Source: GCA-2748575 sp965222725 | GTDB lineage: Bacteria > Pseudomonadota > Gammaproteobacteria > Pseudomonadales > Ketobacteraceae | DNA length: 64,000 nt | Assembly: GCA_965222725.1 (NCBI GenBank) | Contig: OZ244969.1 | Span: 2,542,001-2,606,000, forward strand | Reading direction: 5' to 3' | Shown here: in pieces, positions 1-7,401 of the stretch | How positions within the stretch are numbered: position 1 is the first letter of the stretch | How the letters are laid out: each line of letters begins with the position of its first letter | Notes under the pieces: generated by a model | What the model was told of the DNA's origin: nothing | The model's input: only the letters and a program-made list of their open reading frames with translations | Databases searched by the model: none | Translations under genes and position numbers: made by a program

Positions 1-5
1 TCATA

Positions 6-95
6 TTTGTATGGATTGACTTTGTATGGGTCGACTTTGTATGGATAGGCTTTGTGTGGGTTAGCAATGTAAGGATTAACCTGGTATGGATTGGC
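6..95. repeat. Six tandem 15-bp units overlapping a start codon
   Basis: Six consecutive 15-bp units (6-20, 21-35, 36-50, 51-65, 66-80, 81-95) follow a pattern like TTTGTATGGATTGAC, degenerating towards the right. The last unit contains the ATG of the LysR gene at 86, so the start codon and first codons arose from, or sit inside, the array. The unit length is a multiple of three, so the ATGs fall in one frame, but that frame has stops (TGA, TAG, TAA) before the gene. The array may also extend left of the window. Confidence 0.85.
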
Positions 96-988
96 GATCA
101 GTACAGTTTGACTGGAACCGGGCCCGGGCGTTTCTGGTAACCGCAGAAGAGGGCTCGTTATCCGCTGCAGCGCGGGCACTGGGCATGAGCCAGCCAACTC
201 TGGGCAGGCAGGTGGCGGCTCTGGAAGATGAATTGGGAGTTGCCCTGTTCGAGCGCGGTGGCAAGGGCCTGGAGCTTACCCCCAGCGGGGTGGAGTTGAT
301 GGAGCACGTGCGGGCCATGGGGCAGGCGGCCAGTGAGTTTTCCCTGGCGGCAACAGGACAGTCGGATTCCATTGAAGGGCGCATCTGTATCTCGGCCACC
401 GAAGTGATGGCAACTTTTGTTTTGCCAGCCATTATTGGCAGGTTGCGTCAGCTGCAACCGGGTATTCGCGTTGAGATCATTGCTTCCAATGAAGCCAGTG
501 ATCTGAAGCGGCGCGAAGCGGATATCGCCATTCGCGCTTTTCGCCCCACGCAGCCCGATCTGATTGCCCGCAAGCTCAGTGATCTGACCGCCAGTCTGTA
601 TGCCACGCCAGACTTTCTGGAACAGTTTCGTCAGCCCCTCCAGCCGGAAGATTTGCGCGCCGCTGAATGGCTGGGTTTTTCCACCAATAATCAGGAGTAC
701 ATGGCCGCATTGCAGGAGCGTGGCTTTGTATTGAGTGAGCATAATTTTACGGTGCGCACCGACAATCATATGGTGCATTGGGAGCTGACCAAACAGGGGG
801 TGGGGATCGGCATGATGCCGGTGGAAATCGGCGATGCGGAGCCCCTGGTGCAACGGGTGTTCCCCGGTAAGGCGGTTTTTAAAGGGGAAATATGGCTGGT
901 GTCTCATCGTGAGTTAAGAATGAATCGCCGGGTGCGTACGGTGTTTGATTTTCTTGCAGAAGAATTGTCGGAAAATGCTAGTCCCTGA
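86..988 (+). CDS. LysR-family transcriptional regulator
   Basis: This 300-residue protein has the LysR layout: an N-terminal winged helix-turn-helix (about residues 8-66, with GSLSAAARALGMSQPTLGRQ as the HTH core) followed by a periplasmic-binding-like effector domain (about 90-290). LysR proteins bind as tetramers and usually control a neighbouring or divergent gene in response to a small ligand. The target here is not visible because the left neighbour is outside the window. The ATG at 86 is chosen because AAGGA lies about 10 bases upstream. The start codon lies in the last unit of a 15-bp tandem repeat. The 3' end overlaps the convergent AraC gene by 11 bases. Confidence 0.93.
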   Translation: MDWRSVQFDWNRARAFLVTAEEGSLSAAARALGMSQPTLGRQVAALEDELGVALFERGGKGLELTPSGVELMEHVRAMGQAASEFSLAATGQSDSIEGRICISATEVMATFVLPAIIGRLRQLQPGIRVEIIASNEASDLKRREADIAIRAFRPTQPDLIARKLSDLTASLYATPDFLEQFRQPLQPEDLRAAEWLGFSTNNQEYMAALQERGFVLSEHNFTVRTDNHMVHWELTKQGVGIGMMPVEIGDAEPLVQRVFPGKAVFKGEIWLVSHRELRMNRRVRTVFDFLAEELSENASP

Positions 989-2012
989 TGATTGAATCCC
1001 GAAGGGCCAGCGGCGAATGCCCGCTGATGGTTTTTATCGCCCGTGAGAAGGAACTGGTTTCCGTGTAACCCAGTTGCTGCGCCAGCTGATGAATACAGAT
1101 ATCTGTCGTCTGCAACAGGCGAATGGTTTCTTTCAGCACCACCTGCTCCTGAATCTGACGAAATCCGGTACCGCTTTTTTGCAGATGACGCTGCAGGGTG
1201 CGACTGCTCATGGCCAGTTCCGTGGCTACCTGATGGATGTCCGCCTGGTTGTAATCAAGGTTTGCGATGGCTTCAGCAACGCTGGTGTGGAGTTGTTCCA
1301 CATCATGAAGTTGCGCCAGGCGGTCTTCCGCCAGGGATTTGCACAGGCGGTACAGTACCGGATCCTGATTACTGATTTCCTGTTGGAGAATGGCCGCGGG
1401 CATTTCAATGGCTGCCAGCGCTGTGGCGCCATTCGCATGAGTCGTTTCAATTTCAACCGGACAGCGAAAGAAGTTTTTATAGAGTTGAATGTCGTCCCGA
1501 AGCGGCCCGGTTAATCGCACTTTGATAATTCCCATTTGCGGATAAATCAGTTGCCGCATGGCATGCACAAAGGCAGCGATAACAGAATCGATCTGGGTGA
1601 AATGAATGGGGGTGTGAGATGCCGCCGGGTGATAGGTGGCAATGACCCTGTCCTGTTCAATGCGGTGCCGGAAATTACCACTCTGGGATAAAAGCTGCTG
1701 ATAACGCACTGCGTTTTCAATGGCAACGGCAACTGTCGGACTGTGACTGAGTAACGGTGCCAGTACGTTAAAAGCCCGCAGCGACAGCCGGCTCCCCACC
1801 TTGAAACCGATAGCGCTATCTCGGGATTCTGCAAAGGCGTTGTGCCACAGTTGCCGGGCCACGCTCACCTCCACCCAGCTGCTGCTGACACCGGTGCTGT
1901 TTTCCAGGCCGGGCAGGGCCCGGGTAATGGCGGCGGTATCCAGCCCCAGCTGCGCCATCACGGTAATAGTGTCCCGCAGCCAGTGGGAGTAAACGCTTTT
2001 ATGCTGTTTCAT
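978..2012 (-). CDS. AraC-family regulator with arabinose-binding-like N-terminus
   Basis: This 344-residue protein has a long N-terminal ligand-sensing domain (about 20-210, the PF12625 type found in OruR/ArgR-like regulators) and a C-terminal AraC double HTH (about 235-335). The second HTH is seen in LAQQLGYTETSSFSRAIKT. Proteins of this architecture usually activate catabolic or lipid-modifying genes. The divergent neighbour at 2203 encodes a fatty acid hydroxylase-like membrane protein and is the natural candidate target. The intervening 190 bp carry direct repeats spaced two helical turns apart. The effector cannot be told from sequence. Confidence 0.92.
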   Translation of the reverse strand: MKQHKSVYSHWLRDTITVMAQLGLDTAAITRALPGLENSTGVSSSWVEVSVARQLWHNAFAESRDSAIGFKVGSRLSLRAFNVLAPLLSHSPTVAVAIENAVRYQQLLSQSGNFRHRIEQDRVIATYHPAASHTPIHFTQIDSVIAAFVHAMRQLIYPQMGIIKVRLTGPLRDDIQLYKNFFRCPVEIETTHANGATALAAIEMPAAILQQEISNQDPVLYRLCKSLAEDRLAQLHDVEQLHTSVAEAIANLDYNQADIHQVATELAMSSRTLQRHLQKSGTGFRQIQEQVVLKETIRLLQTTDICIHQLAQQLGYTETSSFSRAIKTISGHSPLALRDSIIRD

Positions 2013-2038
2013 GTCTGGGTCGGCTCCGGAGGCTCTGT

Positions 2039-2109
2039 TTTAGCAAAATGGGACACTTGGAATCATTTTAAGTGGCGTAAATTGCTAAATCAATGGTGCA
2101 AACTGCTAA
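2039..2109. promoter_or_regulatory. Candidate AraC operator repeats in divergent promoter
   Basis: ATTGCTAA (2081-2088) and ACTGCTAA (2102-2109) are direct repeats 21 bp apart, and an inverted copy TTTAGCAA lies at 2039-2046. Direct repeats two helical turns apart are typical AraC-family sites. The location between an AraC gene and its divergent neighbour supports this, but the half-sites are short. Confidence 0.4.
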
Positions 2110-2202
2110 CGACATCCGGCAAGGCCTGCCACATACTCGAATGCAACCGCTATTGAGACGGCACCATGAATCCCCATCGTTACCACAGAGGAAGCCACCG
2201 GC

Positions 2203-2883
2203 ATGTACTCAGACGCCACCACTGATAAATTCCGCACCGACTACCGGGCGCAAATCCATCCGCTCTATAACGGCTACCTTCACGGGTTGTTTGTGGTGTC
2301 TGTGGGGCTGGCTTATGTGATGTATCAGTTCAGCCGGCTGGACACCTTTCACTGGTATTACAGCTTTGGTGTGCTCTTTACGTTAATCCTGTGGAATTTT
2401 GCCGAGTACTTTATTCATATCAAACTGGGTCATAACAAAACCCGCATTGGCGCGATGTTTTATAAACGTCATACCGGCGATCATCATTCCTTTTATACGG
2501 ATCAGCGCCTGGTGCCCAACAGTCACCGGGATATGCGGGTGACCCTGTTCCCCGCCTGGCTGGTAATCGTCAGTGCGGTGATTGCTTCAGTGTCCGGTGC
2601 AGTGATCGGCTGGATTTTTGGTGCAGAGTGGGGTGCGGTTTTTTCCGGCAGCTTGCTGGTGGGTTATTTGAGCTACGAGTTTTTTCACTTTTGTGATCAT
2701 TTGCCGGAAGATCATTTTCTGGTGCGCTTACCCTGGATTGGCCATATGCGCAGGTTGCACCAGTTGCATCATCGTCGGGATCTGATGCATAACTACAACT
2801 TTAATCTTACTTTTCCGTTGGCGGACTGGGTGCTGGGTACTTTTTACTGGGAGCCGGTTGGTAAGGAGCAAACCCGTGACTAG
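2203..2883 (+). CDS. Sterol desaturase/fatty acid hydroxylase family membrane protein
   Basis: This 226-residue integral membrane protein has about four hydrophobic segments and the histidine clusters of the PF04116 di-iron hydroxylase superfamily: HIKLGH near residue 67, RHTGDHH near 88, FFHFCDH near 165 and LHQLHH near 187. Such enzymes use a non-haem di-iron centre with O2 to hydroxylate or desaturate lipids, sterols or carotenoids in the membrane. The substrate is not predictable here. AGAGGA about 10 bases upstream supports the ATG at 2203. It is monocistronic, divergent from an AraC-family gene and probably regulated by it. Confidence 0.87.
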   Translation: MYSDATTDKFRTDYRAQIHPLYNGYLHGLFVVSVGLAYVMYQFSRLDTFHWYYSFGVLFTLILWNFAEYFIHIKLGHNKTRIGAMFYKRHTGDHHSFYTDQRLVPNSHRDMRVTLFPAWLVIVSAVIASVSGAVIGWIFGAEWGAVFSGSLLVGYLSYEFFHFCDHLPEDHFLVRLPWIGHMRRLHQLHHRRDLMHNYNFNLTFPLADWVLGTFYWEPVGKEQTRD

Positions 2884-2912
2884 TCGGTATAGAGTCTTAA
2901 GGTGCGCAGAGT

Positions 2913-2944
2913 GATGGCGGGTTTTCAGCAGAACCCCCGCCATC
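2913..2944. terminator. Hairpin between convergent genes
   Basis: GATGGCGG (2913-2920) pairs perfectly with CCGCCATC (2937-2944) across a 16-nt loop, just after the hydroxylase stop and before the 3' end of the opposing lipoprotein gene. There is no clear T-run on either strand, so intrinsic termination is only possible; the position between convergent genes is the main support. Confidence 0.4.
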
Positions 2945-2971
2945 AACACACAGATAATGCAGTCTGCAATC

Positions 2972-3982
2972 CTAGCGCACTTCCCCCTGGTGGCAGGACA
3001 CACAATTGATCTGACTTTCAAACAGGTTGATTTCTTCTACCGACACTTCCTCGCTGCGATCATACACTCTGTTAAACAGCTCCGGTAATTCATCCAGCCT
3101 GTTCAGTCGGCTGCGGGCTACGTGGGCGTAAGGCCAGTCGCCGGGGTCCAGTTCCAGGGCAATGCCGTACAGCCGTTGTGCCTGATCCAGGTTGTTCGCC
3201 TTGGCATACATGTCACCAAAGTACAGGAAAAAGCCTTCCAGGTTGTGGGGCGCAACCGGTGTGTTCAGGCAGGGGCGGTCCAGGCGGGGATCACCGCTAG
3301 GCACAAAGAGCGCCGGGTAATCCGCCAGGTTAAAGGCCTCACGATTCACCGGCTCACCGGCACATACATCGATGTTTTCCCACAGGGCATCAATGCCCTG
3401 TTGATACAGCGGGTCGTCGGCCGCCAGGGTAATCAGGCCATAGGCCTTGGTAAACAATCCCCATGCCGGCCAGCGTTGAGCGGCGTTGTTTTCGTCGATA
3501 AAGCCTCTGATGGTCAGCAGCTGATTGCTTTCAACCCGGCCCTGGGCCTGCAGAAAACTGCCGCGAAACCCCAGCAGGCGGGCATCGCCGGGAATCTGCC
3601 GGATGGCGGCGTCAAAGGCATCAACCGCCAGAGCGGCGTGGCGCCCTATGTCGGGATCGGCATCGGGATCGCTCCGGTACTCCGCCAGTTTCCAGGAGTG
3701 GGAAAAGCCCAGTATCGCCAGGCTGCTGGCATCGCCGGCATCGGCTTCTGCCTGCAACAGGGGAATGACATTTTCCATACGCTCGTATTCGCCGTACCAG
3801 AGCGCATCAAAAAAGGCGTCGCGGCCTTCGCTTGGTGTGCTTTCACTTAATAAGGGTGGCGCTTCCTTGTCTTCTTTGCATCCCGTTATGCCCAGCGTTG
3901 CCAGCGAACAGATTAATGCGGTAGCAACGGTTTTCAGTGCGCTTCTGGTTTTATCAGTACCTGCAACCCGATCAGTCTTCAT
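2972..3982 (-). CDS. Lipoprotein with TPR-like body and C-terminal haem-c motif
   Basis: This 336-residue protein starts with a lipoprotein signal (lipobox LGITGC, acylated Cys at residue 35), so it should be anchored in the outer or inner membrane facing the periplasm. The body is helical with TPR-like stretches (for example ANNLDQAQRLYGIALELDPG near 265-285). The last ten residues begin with CVSCH (327-331), a CxxCH haem-c attachment motif only five residues from the C-terminus. A distal Met is not available after it. I do not recognise the family. It could be a mono-haem electron carrier or a protein where CVSCH is chance. It stands alone between convergent and tail-to-head neighbours. Confidence 0.8.
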   Translation of the reverse strand: MKTDRVAGTDKTRSALKTVATALICSLATLGITGCKEDKEAPPLLSESTPSEGRDAFFDALWYGEYERMENVIPLLQAEADAGDASSLAILGFSHSWKLAEYRSDPDADPDIGRHAALAVDAFDAAIRQIPGDARLLGFRGSFLQAQGRVESNQLLTIRGFIDENNAAQRWPAWGLFTKAYGLITLAADDPLYQQGIDALWENIDVCAGEPVNREAFNLADYPALFVPSGDPRLDRPCLNTPVAPHNLEGFFLYFGDMYAKANNLDQAQRLYGIALELDPGDWPYAHVARSRLNRLDELPELFNRVYDRSEEVSVEEINLFESQINCVSCHQGEVR

Positions 3983-4084
3983 AAATGGTTGGCCCCCGGA
4001 GTGGTTTATTGGTGTTGTTATGATGGTGACGCTCTACTTTACCGGGGGGTGGCGGGAGTTATTTAGGCAAACCGGGACACTTTT

Positions 4085-5200
4085 TTAACTTTTTGAGACA
4101 GATACTGCCGGGTGCGTGGAAGCGGTTTTACGTTCGCGGTAATCACGGGCGGTTTCACCGGTCCAGCGTCGGAAGGCTCTTGAAAAAGCCTGGGGTTCAT
4201 TAAAACCCAGATCAAAGGCAATGTCGGCAATGGCTGTTCTGCTATTGGCCAGGGCCTCTTTGGCGGTTTCACATTTGATTTCTTCCACCAGGGTCTGAAA
4301 GGAGGTGTGCTCGTGGCTGAGCTTGCGGGTCAGGGTTCGTGTCGTCACGTTAAAATAGTCTGCCATGGCATCCCGGGACAGTTGTTGCGGGTTGGATTCG
4401 AGATGGGCCTGAATAAATTTCCGTGCTTCGGCAGTCCAGGGGTATTGCTGATACTGGTAGCGGTTAAGCTGGGAATCCAGATGTTGCTGCAGAACTGCCG
4501 CGGTGGATTGGTCATAAAACTGCATGGGGCTGCGCAGGTCAGTGTTAGCAAATACCATGCAACCGGCATTGCAGCCGAAAGTGACCGGGCACTGAAAATA
4601 ATCCTGATAGTAGTGCTGTGCGAATGGTGTTTGATGGCTGAAGTCGAGCTTGTACGGAGTCACCTGTTCCTTTGATTGCGATAAAAACTGCATGATGACC
4701 ATCATCGCTATTTCCACCATAACCGCGCAGGCACCACCAAAAGACGGGTGGCAATCCACAAAGCAATAGCTGTAGTCCTGCTCCTGTTTAAAATCGACAA
4801 TCAATGCCGGATTGATCAGCGGTGTAAATTTGAGTAACAGTTGCAGTGCTTCTCCCAGGTCTTTGGACGCTGTGATGGCCAGACCCAGCATGCCATGGGT
4901 GGCCACATTGAATTCTTCGGCAACGTTCATGCTGTAAGGCACCGGTGAATCGTGGCGGGCGATATTGATATCCAGCAACTGTTTAAAGGGCAGGCCCGAT
5001 ACTGTGCCGTTCGGTTCCTGCAACGCGGTTTTTGACAGATTGACGCTGCTCAGGAGTTCTTCCACCAGCTTGTCATCCTGCAGGTGTGTCATCAGGGCAT
5101 AGGTGTTGGGGAACTGCAAGGTTTGCAGGTAACGCCGGTCTTGTTCACTGACCGGCTCAATGGCACTCTGGTATTTGTTGGACAGGTGTTTATCGGTCAA
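4085..5200 (-). CDS. AraC-family regulator with arabinose-binding-like N-terminus
   Basis: This 371-residue protein has the same domain layout as the regulator at 978-2012: a large N-terminal ligand domain (about 50-235) and a C-terminal AraC HTH pair (about 265-360; IADIAFDLGFNEPQAFSRAF is the second HTH). The two are paralogues in architecture, not near-identical copies. No divergent catabolic gene sits directly beside it: upstream is a short low-complexity GTN-rich stretch, then a DUF1272 gene. Its target is therefore not assignable. It may regulate the lipoprotein gene downstream on the same strand, but this is only a guess. Confidence 0.92.
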   Translation of the reverse strand: MTDKHLSNKYQSAIEPVSEQDRRYLQTLQFPNTYALMTHLQDDKLVEELLSSVNLSKTALQEPNGTVSGLPFKQLLDINIARHDSPVPYSMNVAEEFNVATHGMLGLAITASKDLGEALQLLLKFTPLINPALIVDFKQEQDYSYCFVDCHPSFGGACAVMVEIAMMVIMQFLSQSKEQVTPYKLDFSHQTPFAQHYYQDYFQCPVTFGCNAGCMVFANTDLRSPMQFYDQSTAAVLQQHLDSQLNRYQYQQYPWTAEARKFIQAHLESNPQQLSRDAMADYFNVTTRTLTRKLSHEHTSFQTLVEEIKCETAKEALANSRTAIADIAFDLGFNEPQAFSRAFRRWTGETARDYRERKTASTHPAVSVSKS

Positions 5201-5218
5201 GTGAATAGCCTGCTGCGG

Positions 5219-5290
5219 ATAGTGGTGATTGTTGTATCCGTTATAGTAGTTGTAGTAATGGTTGTACTAGTCGCTGTCGTTATTATGATG
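5219..5290. repeat. Low-complexity GTN trinucleotide tract
   Basis: About 70 bp are built largely of GTN/ATN triplets (GTTGTA, GTAGTTGTAGTA, GTCGTTATT). One frame would read as a run of Val/Ile/Met. It lies immediately upstream of the AraC start at 5200, so it forms the 5' leader or promoter of that gene. No known element is recognised. Confidence 0.6.
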
Positions 5291-5466
5291 AACGTGGCAG
5301 CTGGCAGATAGTTTATTGGATTTGATTCGCAACACAATCATCAGGGTGTGAACTGCACTGTATTATCAGGATTCAGCCGGGAATTGAGAGTACGTCTGGA
5401 TTAGCCAATGCGTCTGTCACGCACCTGGGGTGATACTAAAGTTGGTATTCAACAAGGAACCTCATC

Positions 5467-5652
5467 ATGCTGGAAATGAAACCCCAATGTGAAACCTGCA
5501 ATGCCAGGCTGCCTCATGACAGCCTGGCTTTTATCTGCTCTTACGAATGTACCTTTTGCGCTGATTGTACCGACAAGGTGCACAACAAGGTTTGCCCCAA
5601 CTGTCAGGGTGAATTGCTGCAGCGCCCCCGCCGGCATAAACCTTCGGACTAA
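5467..5652 (+). CDS. DUF1272 small zinc-ribbon-like protein
   Basis: This 61-residue protein has four CxxC-type pairs (CETC, CSYEC, CADC, CPNC) and matches the DUF1272 family, short cytosolic proteins thought to bind zinc through a RING/rubredoxin-like fold. Its biochemical role is unknown. AAGGAA seven bases before the ATG supports the start. It is a single gene, convergent with the FMN reductase gene 13 bp downstream. Confidence 0.88.
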   Translation: MLEMKPQCETCNARLPHDSLAFICSYECTFCADCTDKVHNKVCPNCQGELLQRPRRHKPSD

Positions 5653-5665
5653 GACCTAACCAGCC

Positions 5666-6241
5666 CTAACCACGGTTGATACTGAGCAGCTGATTCACAA
5701 TGGCGGCTAACCGGTCTTTCATCACGCTGTTGCTCAGCTCGCCCTTTTCATTGAAGGCGTCAAAAGCACTGGGCACGGCCAGTTGCGAAGGCACTACCAG
5801 CGTTCCCAGGTTGCTCAGTATTTCCCGCAGGTGATTCAGTCCCCGCAGGCCGCCCAGGCCACCGGGGGATGTGGCAATCAGGGCGGCGCTCTGTTGTGCA
5901 TAGCGGGGCGCATAGTCATTGTCGCTGCTGGGGCGCGACACCCAATCGATCACATTTTTCAGGGCCGGTGTCAGCGAACCGTTGTATTCGGGGCTGGCGA
6001 TCAGCAGGGCATCGGCCTGGGCGAACAGGCTGCGCAGGTCGTTCAATACGGCGTTTTCCTCGTGCTCGATGTCTTCATTGAACAGGGGCAGGGGATAGTC
6101 TTTCAGGGAAATCACGGTCACTTCAGCGCCGGCGGTTTCCGCCATGCGGGCGGCTTCGCTAACCAGTTTCTGGTTCCAGGAGTCGGCTTTCAGGCTGCCG
6201 GAAAATGCCAGGACTTTTACGGGGTGTTGTTGCGCGCTCAT
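5666..6241 (-). CDS. NADPH-dependent FMN reductase
   Basis: This 191-residue protein has the flavodoxin-like fold of the PF03358 family. The phosphate-binding loop GSLKADSWNQKL is near residues 15-26, SPEYNGSLTPALKN (about 83-96) is the conserved flavin-contact motif, and SPGGLGG follows near 124. Members reduce FMN, quinones, azo dyes or chromate with NAD(P)H in the cytosol. It is divergent from a LysR gene at 6372, which probably regulates it. The 130-bp spacer would hold both promoters. Confidence 0.92.
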   Translation of the reverse strand: MSAQQHPVKVLAFSGSLKADSWNQKLVSEAARMAETAGAEVTVISLKDYPLPLFNEDIEHEENAVLNDLRSLFAQADALLIASPEYNGSLTPALKNVIDWVSRPSSDNDYAPRYAQQSAALIATSPGGLGGLRGLNHLREILSNLGTLVVPSQLAVPSAFDAFNEKGELSNSVMKDRLAAIVNQLLSINRG

Positions 6242-6371
6242 TGGGTATCTCCTTGATTGCTATGCTTCGGGGCTCGGCTTTTCAGCTGCCGGGCCGTTGC
6301 CTCATGTTGTGGAGCCTATTTTTGTCTGTTTTAAATTGAACAAAAACAGAATAAATGCAAAAGTATTGTGC

Positions 6372-7253
6372 ATGAGCGCACAACTGAATCACTGGACCGA
6401 CATTCAAGTGGCCTATCAGGTTGCCCGGCTGGGTACCCTGTCGGCGGCCGCCGATTTTCTCGATGTGCATCACTCGACCGTGTTGCGGCGTATTGATGCG
6501 CTGGAAAAAAACCTGAATGTGCGCCTGTTTCACCGTCATCCCCGGGGCTACACACCCACAGAAGCCGGCACCTTGCTATTGAAAGTGGCACAGCAAACCC
6601 AGACGGATTTTGAGCGACTGATTGGCCAGCTACAAGGAGTGGACGAACAGATATCCGGTACGTTGGTGGTGACCAGTGTGGAATCCTTTCGCAGTAAACT
6701 GATTCCGTTGCTGGCGGAGTTTCAGCAGCAATATCCGGATCTGCACATTGATTACGTGGAAGATTCCCGACTGTACCGGCTGGAACATGGGGAAGCCCAT
6801 GTCAGTATCCGCCCGGGGGCCGAGCCCAAGGATCCGGATTATGTGGTACAGCCATTGGCATCGCTGCCCTCTACTTTGTATGCATCAGAAAGCTACTTGC
6901 GTCGCTTTGGCAAACTGAAATCCCTGCAGGATATTCAAGGCCACCGGTTTGTTGGTTCGGTGCGCTCGCTGATGAACGTTCCCATGATGGCCTGGTTGCA
7001 AAAGCAGGTGCCGGCCGAGCAGGTGGTGTTCCGTACCGTGGATTTTGTGGGCTTGCGGCAGGCGGTCGAATCCGGTGCCGGTATCGGGCCCTTGCACTGC
7101 TGGCTGGCGCAGGAATCAGATAAGCTGCAACCCCTGCTTGAGCCACCGGAAAACTGGCACACTCGTCTCTGGCTGGTGACCCATCGGGACGTGCACCGTA
7201 CCTCCAAGGTGCAACTATTTACAAAATTCATAAAAACCAGTCTCAGGTTTTAA
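6372..7253 (+). CDS. LysR-family transcriptional regulator
   Basis: The protein of 293 residues carries an N-terminal LysR HTH (GTLSAAADFLDVHHSTVLRR, about residues 18-37) and an effector-binding domain. The reading frame is open from 6144, but that part is antisense to the FMN reductase gene and reads as non-conserved sequence. The ATG at 6372 places the HTH at the usual distance from the N-terminus and is chosen. Divergence from the NADPH-dependent FMN reductase suggests it controls that gene, a common arrangement for quinone or redox-stress responses. Confidence 0.93.
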   Translation: MSAQLNHWTDIQVAYQVARLGTLSAAADFLDVHHSTVLRRIDALEKNLNVRLFHRHPRGYTPTEAGTLLLKVAQQTQTDFERLIGQLQGVDEQISGTLVVTSVESFRSKLIPLLAEFQQQYPDLHIDYVEDSRLYRLEHGEAHVSIRPGAEPKDPDYVVQPLASLPSTLYASESYLRRFGKLKSLQDIQGHRFVGSVRSLMNVPMMAWLQKQVPAEQVVFRTVDFVGLRQAVESGAGIGPLHCWLAQESDKLQPLLEPPENWHTRLWLVTHRDVHRTSKVQLFTKFIKTSLRF

Positions 7254-7401
7254 GGCGAGCTTTTTCCTTTTTATTTTTTCCTGTCCCTTACCCCATTCGA
7301 TAGATATTCAGCATGGCATATCTTCTTTACCGTTCATCCTGTAGCTGCAGCAACGTTTAAAAAAAGGCTTTAACAAGCGAACTGAAAGAAAGAGGATGAT
7401 C

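Noticed and set aside
5084..5311. 75-aa plus-strand ORF rich in Val/Ile that looks like a membrane peptide
   Set aside because: Its hydrophobic run is the translation of the GTN tract, and the rest is antisense to the AraC gene.
6144..6371. 76-codon extension of the LysR gene
   Set aside because: It is antisense to the FMN reductase start and would place the HTH abnormally far from the N-terminus.
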